Assembly: GCA_934650095.1 (NCBI GenBank)
Contig: CAKUFT010000026.1
Coordinates: 1-21,842, forward strand
DNA: 21,842 nt
Direction of reading: 5' to 3'
Origin: an uncultured Collinsella sp.
Lineage (GTDB): Bacteria > Actinomycetota > Coriobacteriia > Coriobacteriales > Coriobacteriaceae
Shown: positions 7,590 through 13,791 of the stretch, piece by piece
Layout: every line of letters begins with the position of its first letter
Position numbering within the stretch: the first letter of the stretch is position 1
Made by a program: the position numbers and the translations under genes
The notes under the pieces: generated by a model
What the model saw: only the letters and a program-made list of their open reading frames with translations
Databases searched by the model: none
Told to the model about the DNA's origin: nothing

Positions 7590-8510
7590 GTGGCAACTCA
7601 GAAATTCACCGGCGTTATCCCTCCCGTCGTTGTTCCCGATACCGAAGATCACCAGCTCGATGTTGCCTCCTTTGAGCGCAGCATCAACCGCATGATCGAT
7701 GCCGGCGTCGATGGCCTGTTCTTCCTGGGCTCTTCGGGCGAGGTCGTTTTCTCCACCGATGAGCGTCGTCGCCAGATCATCGCCGAGGCCGTTCGTATCG
7801 TCGACCACCGCGTGCCTGTTCTGGTCGGCATCATCGATACCGAGACCGAGCGCATGATTGAGCACGGCAAGGTCGCTCAGGAGCTGGGCGCCGATGCCCT
7901 CGTCGCCACCTGCCCGTTCTATGCCCTGCGGGGCATGACCGAGGTCGAGGAGCACTTCCGCATCCTGCACGAGGAGCTTGACCTGCCCATCTTTGCCTAT
8001 GACATTCCCGTCTGCGTTCACACCAAGCTCCCCTGGAAGCTCCTTGCCAAGCTCGGCGCCGAGGGCGTCCTTGCTGGCGTCAAGGATTCCTCGGGTGATG
8101 ACATCTCGTTCCGTTATCTCGTTCAGGAGAACGAGAAGAACGGCCATCCAATGAGCATCCTCACCGGTCACGAGGTTGTTGTCGACGGCGCTTACCTCGG
8201 TGGCGCCGACGGTTCTGTCCCGGGCCTTGCCAACGTTGAGCCCGAGGGCTACGTGCGCCAGTGGAAGGCCGCTCAGGCCGGTGACTGGGCTACCGTCAAG
8301 GCCGAGCAAGATTGCCTCAACGAGATCTCCCACATCTGGGATGTCACCTCGGGCGTTCAGGGCTATGCCGGTGGCGTCGGCGCCTTCAAGACCGCTATGA
8401 ACCTCATGGGCATCTTCGACAGCCCGACCATGCCGCGCCCGGTGAAGGCCATGACCGGCGAGAACGTCGAGGCTATTAAGAAGGTCCTCCAGGACAACGG
8501 TCTCCTGTAA
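7590..8510 (+). CDS. nanA: N-acetylneuraminate lyase-like class I aldolase (DapA/NanA superfamily)
   Basis: A 306-residue TIM-barrel aldolase. The catalytic set of the superfamily is present: GSSGE at 47-51 for carboxylate binding, Tyr137 in FAYDIP and Schiff-base Lys165 in GVKDSSGD. Tyr137 and Lys165 fall at the same numbers as in E. coli NanA. Next to a ROK kinase and nanE, the expected reaction is cleavage of N-acetylneuraminate to pyruvate and N-acetylmannosamine. The residues that contact the sugar tail in E. coli NanA (Asp191, Glu192, Ser208, from memory) align here with Glu, Val and Gly, so the substrate may be a modified sialic acid or another 2-keto-3-deoxy acid. GTG 7590 is chosen because AAGGAG (7578-7583) lies 6 bases upstream; an in-frame GTG at 7506 would overlap the previous gene. 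Confidence 0.85.
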   Translation: MATQKFTGVIPPVVVPDTEDHQLDVASFERSINRMIDAGVDGLFFLGSSGEVVFSTDERRRQIIAEAVRIVDHRVPVLVGIIDTETERMIEHGKVAQELGADALVATCPFYALRGMTEVEEHFRILHEELDLPIFAYDIPVCVHTKLPWKLLAKLGAEGVLAGVKDSSGDDISFRYLVQENEKNGHPMSILTGHEVVVDGAYLGGADGSVPGLANVEPEGYVRQWKAAQAGDWATVKAEQDCLNEISHIWDVTSGVQGYAGGVGAFKTAMNLMGIFDSPTMPRPVKAMTGENVEAIKKVLQDNGLL

Positions 8511-8517
8511 AGCTTTC

Positions 8518-8604
8518 CCAGGCACCCGACCTCGCCGTTCAACCGTGTGGCCATGACCCATTAGGTCAATGGCCACACGGTTCTCGGCGATCTCGGGCAC
8601 CTGG
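8518..8604 (+). repeat. Long imperfect inverted repeat between the aldolase and kinase genes
   Basis: A nested inverted repeat of 87 bases. The core stem pairs 8541-8554 with 8569-8582 perfectly (14 pairs), then continues inward by 4 more pairs after a one-base bulge to a small loop. The outer arms 8518-8540 and 8583-8604 also pair in large part (CCAGG with CCTGG, TCGCCG with CGGCGA). No T-tract follows, so it is not a textbook intrinsic terminator. It may stabilise or process the message, or be a repeat element. Confidence 0.65.
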
Positions 8605-8615
8605 ATAACCTTTAC

Positions 8616-8644
8616 TGCGCTGTGACGGCTAGCCTGACGGCGCA
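8616..8644 (+). other. Small imperfect hairpin before the kinase gene
   Basis: TGCGC (8616-8620) pairs with GCGCA (8640-8644), with a partly paired interior that includes the palindrome GGCTAGCC (8627-8634). It is followed by TTTCCTGTAGTTGTTTTT. The stem is broken, so a terminator role is only possible. It lies 37 bases before the kinase start. Confidence 0.25.
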
Positions 8645-8681
8645 TTTCCTGTAGTTGTTTTTATCTCCGAAGGAGAGCGAC

Positions 8682-9647
8682 ATGGAGAACAAGTACGTCT
8701 GCTCTGTCGATATCGGCGGAACTAAGATTGCGACTGCCATTATGGAGTATCCGGCTGATGGTAGCGTGCCCCATCCGGTCTTTGAAGCTGAGGTTCCCAC
8801 CGAGGCCAAAGAGGGTGGCGAGGCAGTTTTCCAGCGCATCGAGGCGTCTATTAAGGCCGCCATTGAGGCGAACCCCGATGTCGAGGTCCTTGGTGTCGGT
8901 ATTGGCGCCGCCGGTGTCGTCGACCCCAAGACGGGCGCCATCGCGTATGCCAATGAGATCATGCCCGGCTGGTCCGGCGTTCAGTTGGGGCCGCGTCTGC
9001 GCGAGGATCTCGGTCTTCCCGTTGCTGTTGTAGGCGACGTGCAGGCTCATGCTCTGGGCGAGGCCCACTGGGGCGTCGGCAAGGGCAAGTTCTCCGTCTT
9101 GTGTCTTGGCATCGGTACGGGCATCGGCGGCGCATATGTCGAGAACGGCCGCGTGATGCAGGGCTTCCATGGTGCTGCTGGCCATATGGGCCACATCGAG
9201 TGCTCGGCTGCCGCCGGCATTCCCTGCGCCTGCGGGCGTTCCGGCCATCTGGAGTCGGTTGCTTCGGGCACTTCCATTGGTCGTATGTACGACGAGCGCT
9301 TTGGCCGTGTCGACCCCAGCCGTCCTTCGGTCGGTCGCGATGTGAACGACCTGTGCCGTGCAGGCGACGCAAAGGCGACCGAGGTCATCCATGACGCCGG
9401 CTTTGCGCTGGGTGCCAGCTTGGGCTCGCTCTCTAACATCCTGGACCCTGAGGTCATCGTGCTTTCGGGCGGCGTGATTCACCAAGGTCCCGATTGGCGT
9501 TCGCAGACGTGGAAGGATTCGGTGCACGAGGGCTATGCCAGCCAGGCGCTCGACCCGCTTCAGGACACACCGATCCTCATCGGGTCTCTGGAGGGCGACG
9601 CGCCGCTTATCGGTGCCGCCGAACACCTTCTTGCGTCGTTGAAGTAA
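8682..9647 (+). CDS. nanK: ROK-family sugar kinase, probable N-acetylmannosamine kinase
   Basis: A 321-residue cytoplasmic kinase that should phosphorylate ManNAc to ManNAc-6-phosphate using ATP. The N-terminal phosphate-binding motif DIGGTK is at 10-15. The probable catalytic Asp is 119 in GDVQAHALGE, and GIGTGIGGAY follows. The ROK zinc region reads GHMGHIEC (167-174), then CACGRSGH (182-189). The ligands appear to be His168 or His171, Cys182, Cys184 and His189, where most ROK proteins have a fourth ligand Cys. The location between the lyase-like gene and nanE supports NanK; glucokinase or N-acetylglucosamine kinase activity is the main alternative in this family. ATG 8682 has AAGGAG (8670-8675) 6 bases upstream. 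Confidence 0.87.
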   Translation: MENKYVCSVDIGGTKIATAIMEYPADGSVPHPVFEAEVPTEAKEGGEAVFQRIEASIKAAIEANPDVEVLGVGIGAAGVVDPKTGAIAYANEIMPGWSGVQLGPRLREDLGLPVAVVGDVQAHALGEAHWGVGKGKFSVLCLGIGTGIGGAYVENGRVMQGFHGAAGHMGHIECSAAAGIPCACGRSGHLESVASGTSIGRMYDERFGRVDPSRPSVGRDVNDLCRAGDAKATEVIHDAGFALGASLGSLSNILDPEVIVLSGGVIHQGPDWRSQTWKDSVHEGYASQALDPLQDTPILIGSLEGDAPLIGAAEHLLASLK

Positions 9648-9664
9648 ACATAACTACCAAGTGC

Positions 9665-9762
9665 GCCTTCTGAGGTGCCGCAGATTGACGTGAAAGAGGA
9701 GCGAAGCGTACTTTGGTACGCGAGCGACGGTTTGAACGTCAAGGTGCGGTGCCTCAGAAGGC
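9665..9762 (+). repeat. Nested 98-base hairpin element upstream of nanE
   Basis: Three coaxial stems are visible. The outer stem pairs 9665-9682 with 9745-9762 (18 pairs, two of them G-U). The middle stem pairs 9685-9691 (TTGACGT) with 9736-9742. The apical hairpin GCGTAC-TTTG-GTACGC spans 9706-9721. After the outer stem comes CCGTTTTG, a short T-run that could give partial termination. The nanE ribosome site follows within 9 bases. The element fills most of the 140-base kinase-nanE gap. It looks like a structured leader or a small dispersed intergenic repeat; I know no named family for it. Confidence 0.7.
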
Positions 9763-9787
9763 CGTTTTGAGAAAGGTTGAGATCGAA

Positions 9788-10474
9788 ATGGCCGTTGATC
9801 CTTTGATTCAGTCTCTGAAGGGCAAGCTCGTCGTGAGCGTTCAGGCGTATATGGGCGAGCCGCTTCGTACGCCCGAGACCATGGCTCAAATGTCTCGCGC
9901 TTGCGAGCTTGGCGGTGCCGCCGCCATTCGCTGTCAGGGCCTTGCCGACATTGCCGCCATTAAGGGTCGCTGTGAGATCCCCGTCATCGGCCTGTGGAAG
10001 GATGGACACGAGGGCGTTTACATCACGCCGACCCTGCGCCATGCTCGCGCCTGCGTTGCCGCGGGTGCCGATATCGTGGCGATCGACGCCACCGATCGTC
10101 CGCGTCCCGATGGCAAGACCGTCGAGGACACCTTCCGTCCGCTGCACGAGGAGGGTGTGCTCCTGATGGCGGATTGTGCCACCATCGAGGACATTCGCCG
10201 TGCGGTTGATATGGGCTTCGACCTTGTATCAACCACGCTTTCTCATGGTGTCGCCGCCATCGACTGCACCATGGCCGATGGCCCCGATCTGCCGCTCCTG
10301 CGTCAGGCGACCGAGGAATTCTCCGGTCTTCCCATCATCTGCGAGGGTCGCGTGCACACGCCCGAGGAGGCTCGCGCCGCGATCGATGCTGGCGCCTGGG
10401 CCGTTGTCGTCGGCACCGCCATCACGCACCCCACGAGTATTACGAGTTGGTTCAAGGCTGCGCTTGAGGCGTAA
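9788..10474 (+). CDS. nanE: N-acetylmannosamine-6-phosphate 2-epimerase
   Basis: A 228-residue TIM-barrel epimerase, full length for the family, converting ManNAc-6-phosphate to GlcNAc-6-phosphate. Recognisable family blocks are SVQAYMGEPLRTPETM near the N-terminus, GGAAAIRCQG, VIGLWKDGHEGVYITPT, AIDATDRPRPDG, LMADCATIEDI and TTLSHG. By family position the catalytic residues are Lys71 (in LWKDG) and Glu186 (in CEGRVHTPEEA), with Asp129 in MADCAT nearby. This is the diagnostic gene of the locus, since NanE has few roles outside ManNAc or sialic acid use. ATG 9788 has GAAAGG 11 bases upstream, a slightly long spacing, just after the nested hairpin. A strong terminator follows the gene, marking the end of the catabolic locus. 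Confidence 0.93.
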   Translation: MAVDPLIQSLKGKLVVSVQAYMGEPLRTPETMAQMSRACELGGAAAIRCQGLADIAAIKGRCEIPVIGLWKDGHEGVYITPTLRHARACVAAGADIVAIDATDRPRPDGKTVEDTFRPLHEEGVLLMADCATIEDIRRAVDMGFDLVSTTLSHGVAAIDCTMADGPDLPLLRQATEEFSGLPIICEGRVHTPEEARAAIDAGAWAVVVGTAITHPTSITSWFKAALEA

Positions 10475-10499
10475 GACAGGCCTCGTATCCGCTCGGGGC

Positions 10500-10507
10500 G
10501 GTATACT
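10500..10507 (+). promoter_or_regulatory. Candidate -10 element for rapZ
   Basis: GGTATACT contains a near-consensus -10 hexamer (TATACT, 10502-10507) in the nanE-rapZ gap. No convincing -35 is seen 16-18 bases upstream. If used, transcription would start near 10514, and the transcript would carry the terminator hairpin 10526-10555 in its leader. Confidence 0.4.
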
Positions 10508-10525
10508 CAATATAGGCAATTGACC

Positions 10526-10563
10526 GCGCGGGATCCGGGTTGCTGGGTCCCGCGCTTGTTTTT
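10526..10563 (+). terminator. Strong intrinsic terminator between nanE and rapZ
   Basis: An 11-base-pair GC-rich stem (10526-10536 with 10545-10555, one T-G pair) with an 8-base loop is followed directly by TTGTTTTT. It should end the upstream nan transcript. The rapZ ribosome site GGGAGG begins at the next base (10564), so any rapZ transcript starting at the upstream -10 must cross this structure. Confidence 0.82.
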
Positions 10564-10575
10564 GGGAGGCAGCAC

Positions 10576-11496
10576 ATGCAAAAGGGAGATGCCATGGATG
10601 CGGCGGAGCGCTCGGAGCGCATCCCCGATATCGTCATCATCACCGGAATGTCCGGATCGGGCCGCACACAGGCCATGCACGTGTTCGAGGACATGGGCTA
10701 TTTTTGCATTGATAACCTACCTCCACGTCTCATCGCCCAGCTCGCCGAGCTCGTCGGCATCAATACGGGCGTGGGCAGGCATCTCGCCGTCACCTGCGAT
10801 TTGCGTAGCCAGGGACTGTTTGACGAGTTGCTCGATGCGGTCGCCGCGCTCGAAGAGCGCGAGATGAGCTGCGACATCGTGTTCCTGGAGGCTTCTGACG
10901 AGGTGCTGATTCGTCGCTACAGCGAAAATCGCCGCCGTCACCCCATTGCCAAGCCGGGGGAGACTACGGCCGATGCCATTCAGCGCGAGCGCCTTCAGCT
11001 GCAGGGCGTGCGCGATCGAGCCGATATGATTATCGACACGAGCCGTCTGCGCACCTCTGCGCTGCGCAACAAGCTACGTATGGCATTTTCCGAACTGTCC
11101 GACCAACAGCTCATGGACGTCCATGTGTTCTCGTTTGGCTTTAAGCACGGCATGCCCGTCGAGGCGGACATTATGATCGACGTCCGCTTCCTGCCCAATC
11201 CGTTCTACGATCCCGAGATGCGCACGATGACCGGTCTCGATAAAAAGGTCTCCGATTTTGTTCTGGACCATCCCAAGACGCAGGAGTTTTGGAAGGCTTG
11301 GACACAGCTGCTCGATACAGTGATGCCGGGCTATATCGCGGAGGGTAAACCGCAGCTTTCTATCGCCATCGGCTGCACGGGCGGTCAACACCGCAGCGTT
11401 GCCATCGCCGAGGCCACGGCACGTTATTTGGAAGGCGCCCAGTATCACGTGAGCATTTCCCATCGCGACCTGTCGCGCGCCAACACGAAAGCATAG
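10576..11496 (+). CDS. rapZ: RapZ (YvcJ) nucleotide-binding RNase adapter protein
   Basis: A 306-residue P-loop protein of the RapZ/YvcJ family. The P-loop reads GMSGSGRT, with Arg where many members have Lys; actinobacterial RapZ proteins commonly show this. Other family blocks are GYFCIDNLPP, a YSENRRRHP segment (RFSETRRRHP in most members) and IGCTGGQHRSVAIAE near the C-terminus. In E. coli RapZ guides RNase E to the GlmZ small RNA. In Gram-positives the role is less clear, although the gene is linked to cell-envelope and whiA functions. ATG 10576 has GGGAGG 6 bases upstream; a second in-frame ATG at 10594 has its own AAGGGAG and could also be used. whiA starts 6 bases after the stop. Confidence 0.93.
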   Translation: MQKGDAMDAAERSERIPDIVIITGMSGSGRTQAMHVFEDMGYFCIDNLPPRLIAQLAELVGINTGVGRHLAVTCDLRSQGLFDELLDAVAALEEREMSCDIVFLEASDEVLIRRYSENRRRHPIAKPGETTADAIQRERLQLQGVRDRADMIIDTSRLRTSALRNKLRMAFSELSDQQLMDVHVFSFGFKHGMPVEADIMIDVRFLPNPFYDPEMRTMTGLDKKVSDFVLDHPKTQEFWKAWTQLLDTVMPGYIAEGKPQLSIAIGCTGGQHRSVAIAEATARYLEGAQYHVSISHRDLSRANTKA

Positions 11497-11502
11497 GCCT
11501 GC

Positions 11503-12432
11503 ATGTCGTTTACCGCCGAGGTGCGTGACGAGCTCGCGCGCTGCGAACCCGAATGTGAATACTGCGATTTGTCGACGCTTGCCGCCCTGACGCGTGTGAG
11601 CGGTACACTTTCGCTGGCCGGCTCCGGGCGGTATCGTTTGACGGTCGCGACCGAGACGGGTGCCGTCGCGCGCACGATGATCACACTGACGCATCGCATC
11701 CTTAAGCTCAAAACGGAATTCACCGTTCGAAAATCGGTCTTGCATAAGGTCCGTAACTATCTCATTACCCTGCCCGATCAACCCGACCTGGACAAGGCTC
11801 TGGTGCTGCTGGGCATTCTCGACCGCAGGGGAGGACTCGTCGCCGGTGTTCCCCGGCACATCGTTGCCCGTCCCTGCTGCAGGCTTGCCTACATCCGCGG
11901 CGCGCTCATCGCCGGCGGTTTCGTGGCCGATCCCCGCGGCGACTTTCATTTGGAGATCGCGGTGCAGGGCGAGCAGTATGCCCGGGGACTTTGCGATCTA
12001 TTGGAGCAGATTGGGGCCCATGCGCGCGTCAACGCACGGCGCGGGTCCTATGCCGTGTACATTAAGAGCGCCGAGGAGATCGAGCATCTCCTAAAGCTGG
12101 TCGGAGCCAAGCGCAGTGTTGCCGAGATCGAGGAAGCGCGCGCGGTCAAATTGGTTAAGAACGACGTAAACCGTCGCGTGAATGCCGAGCTGGCCAATCA
12201 GACCAGAAGTGCGGGCGCTGCCCAGCATCAGCTTGCGTTGATAGATGAGCTCGAACAGCGGGGTTTGCGCGACACACTTCCGGACGCCTTGTCGGTCTTT
12301 TGCGACCTGCGCGAGCGCTATCCCGATCTGTCACTGCGCGATTTGGGGGAGATGGCTGACCCTCCCTTGTCGAAGTCGGCCCTCTACCATCGAGTTTTGA
12401 GGCTTGAAAAGCTCATTGAAGCAAACAGGTAG
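11503..12432 (+). CDS. whiA: WhiA DNA-binding protein
   Basis: A 309-residue WhiA homologue beginning with the typical MSFTAEVRDELAR. The N-terminal and central parts correspond to the LAGLIDADG-like domain (LAALTRVSGTL, then CCRLAYIRGALIAGG, then FHLEI). The C-terminal third (about residues 220-309) carries the helix-turn-helix, with the conserved run SLRDLGEMADPPLSKSALYH. In Streptomyces WhiA controls sporulation genes with WhiB; in non-sporulating bacteria it is linked to cell division and chromosome segregation. The gene is 6 bases downstream of rapZ with little ribosome site of its own, so translational coupling is likely. yvcK, normally between these two, is absent. A stretch of AT-rich DNA separates it from gap. 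Confidence 0.94.
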   Translation: MSFTAEVRDELARCEPECEYCDLSTLAALTRVSGTLSLAGSGRYRLTVATETGAVARTMITLTHRILKLKTEFTVRKSVLHKVRNYLITLPDQPDLDKALVLLGILDRRGGLVAGVPRHIVARPCCRLAYIRGALIAGGFVADPRGDFHLEIAVQGEQYARGLCDLLEQIGAHARVNARRGSYAVYIKSAEEIEHLLKLVGAKRSVAEIEEARAVKLVKNDVNRRVNAELANQTRSAGAAQHQLALIDELEQRGLRDTLPDALSVFCDLRERYPDLSLRDLGEMADPPLSKSALYHRVLRLEKLIEANR

Positions 12433-12477
12433 TTTAAAGTATCGACTTATATACGGATTTAGCTGCTATTTTATTCT

Positions 12478-12491
12478 TTAAAACGTTTTAA
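12478..12491 (+). promoter_or_regulatory. Perfect 14-base palindrome with central CG, candidate operator upstream of gap
   Basis: TTAAAACGTTTTAA is a perfect palindrome centred on CG, a pattern typical of LacI-family operators and similar to catabolite-response elements. It lies in the AT-rich whiA-gap gap, about 57 bases upstream of the candidate gap -10. A regulator is not known from this window. Confidence 0.4.
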
Positions 12492-12500
12492 CGTAAATTT

Positions 12501-12537
12501 GATTTTCAATTTCGAGCATTCTCGTGAAATTCAAGTC
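12501..12537 (+). promoter_or_regulatory. Imperfect dyad overlapping the candidate gap -35
   Basis: Arms 12501-12516 and 12521-12537 form an imperfect inverted repeat around CATT, with AATTTC/GAAATT and GAG/CTC as the best paired parts. Because it overlaps the candidate -35 (12524-12529), it could be a protein-binding site or a chance result of AT-rich sequence. Confidence 0.3.
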
Positions 12538-12553
12538 AAAAAAAAGGTATATT
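12524..12553 (+). promoter_or_regulatory. Candidate sigma-70-type promoter for gap
   Basis: GTGAAA (12524-12529) and TATATT (12548-12553) are separated by 18 bases in the most AT-rich part of the window. GG precedes the -10, as in two other candidates here. The predicted leader to gap is about 65 bases and GC-rich. Confidence 0.5.
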
Positions 12554-12625
12554 AGGCGAGTGGTTAGTTTGTGGGCCTCAACGGCGGGCGCTGTAGCTCG
12601 CGGGGGCCTTACGAAAGGAGACACA

Positions 12626-13651
12626 ATGGCAGTAAAGGTTGCTATTAACGGCTTCGGTCGCATCGGTCGTCTGGCTTTCCGTCAGATGTTCGGTCATGAG
12701 GGCTCCGAGATTGTCGCTATCAACGACCTCACCTCTCCCGATATGCTCGCTTACCTGCTGAAGTACGACTCCACGCAGGGCAACTACGCTCGCGATCACG
12801 AGGTCGTTGCTGGCGAGGATTCCATCACCGTTGACGGCAAGGAGATCAAGATCTACAAGGAGGCCGACGCCAACAACCTGCCTTGGGGCGACCTCGACGT
12901 CGACGTCGTTCTCGAGTGCACCGGCTTCTACACCAGCAAGGCTAAGGCTCAGGCCCACATCAACGCTGGCGCCAAGAAGGTCGTCATCTCCGCTCCGGCC
13001 GGCAGCGATCTGCCCACCATCGTGTACAACGTCAACCATGAGACGCTGACCGCTGAGGACAACATCATCTCCGCTGCTTCCTGCACCACCAACTGCCTCG
13101 CCCCGATGGCCAAGGGTCTGAACGACTTCGCTCCCATCGTGTCCGGCATCATGACCACCATTCACGCCTGGACTGGCGACCAGATGCCGCTCGACGGCCC
13201 GCAGCGCAAGGGCAACAAGCGTCGTAGCCGCGCCTGCGCCGTCAACATCGTCCCCAACACCACCGGTGCTGCCAAGGCTATCGGCCTGGTTCTCCCCGAG
13301 CTCAACGGTAAGCTCATCGGTGCCGCCCAGCGCGTCCCGACGCCGACCGGCTCCATCACCAACCTCTACGCTGTCGTTGACAAGAAGGTCACTGTCGACG
13401 AGGTCAACGCTGCTATGAAGGCCTACGCTGCCACCATCTCCGAGACCTTCGGTTACAACGAGGACGACATCGTCTCCACCGACATCATCGGCGAGACCCA
13501 CGGCTCCATCTTCGACGCCACTCAGACCATGTGCTCTGACCTCGGCAACGGCCAGACCCTCGTTCAGGTCACCTCTTGGTACGACAACGAGAACTCCTAC
13601 ACCTCTCAGATGGTCCGCACCATCAAGTACTTCGAGAAGTTCGTTGCTTAA
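12626..13651 (+). CDS. gap: Glyceraldehyde-3-phosphate dehydrogenase (phosphorylating, NAD-type)
   Basis: A 341-residue cytoplasmic GAPDH converting glyceraldehyde-3-phosphate, phosphate and NAD to 1,3-bisphosphoglycerate. The Rossmann motif NGFGRIGR is at 8-15. The catalytic Cys153 sits in SCTTNC and His180 in [16 protein letters not shown] after the second strand fits NAD rather than NADP preference. The phosphate-site region reads [13 protein letters not shown], and RVPTPTGS follows. ATG 12626 has AAAGGAG 5 bases upstream; the same frame is open from 12524, but that lies in AT-rich promoter DNA. Codons are highly biased, as expected for high expression. A terminator follows, so gap is probably often a single-gene transcript with some read-through into pgk. 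Confidence 0.97.
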   Translation: MAVKVAINGFGRIGRLAFRQMFGHEGSEIVAINDLTSPDMLAYLLKYDSTQGNYARDHEVVAGEDSITVDGKEIKIYKEADANNLPWGDLDVDVVLECTGFYTSKAKAQAHINAGAKKVVISAPAGSDLPTIVYNVNHETLTAEDNIISAASCTTNCLAPMAKGLNDFAPIVSGIMTTIHAWTGDQMPLDGPQRKGNKRRSRACAVNIVPNTTGAAKAIGLVLPELNGKLIGAAQRVPTPTGSITNLYAVVDKKVTVDEVNAAMKAYAATISETFGYNEDDIVSTDIIGETHGSIFDATQTMCSDLGNGQTLVQVTSWYDNENSYTSQMVRTIKYFEKFVA

Positions 13652-13688
13652 TTTAGCTTTTAGCGAATAGCTCGTTGAGCGTCTAAAG

Positions 13689-13735
13689 AAGGGCGCGGCC
13701 TCATAGGGCTTACACCCTAGGGTCGCGCCCTTTTT
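13689..13735 (+). terminator. Intrinsic terminator after gap
   Basis: A long GC-rich stem (13 pairs from 13689-13701 with 13718-13730, then a small bulge and TAGGG/CCCTA inside) is followed by TTTTT (13731-13735). It is 37 bases after the gap stop and about 57 bases before pgk. No clear pgk promoter is seen in the gap, so pgk may depend on partial read-through. Confidence 0.85.
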
Positions 13736-13745
13736 ATAGGAAATC

Positions 13746-13768
13746 GTCTGCCGTAATGGGAGGCAGAC
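13746..13768 (+). other. Small hairpin in the pgk leader
   Basis: GTCTGCC (13746-13752) pairs with GGCAGAC (13762-13768) around a 9-base loop, 24 bases before the pgk start. It may stabilise the 5' end of the pgk message after the gap terminator; this is a guess. Confidence 0.3.
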
Positions 13769-13791
13769 ACGTACGAAAGGTAGAAGCAAAC

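Noticed and set aside
10630..10670. P-loop of RapZ with Arg instead of Lys, taken first as a lost nucleotide site
   Set aside because: Actinobacterial RapZ proteins commonly have GxSGxGR here, so it is normal for the lineage.
12572..12609. GGGCC...GTAGCTCGC...GGGCC leader before gap, glanced at as a tRNA or riboswitch
   Set aside because: The arms do not form a cloverleaf and there is no T-arm or known riboswitch core; only a short weak stem is possible.
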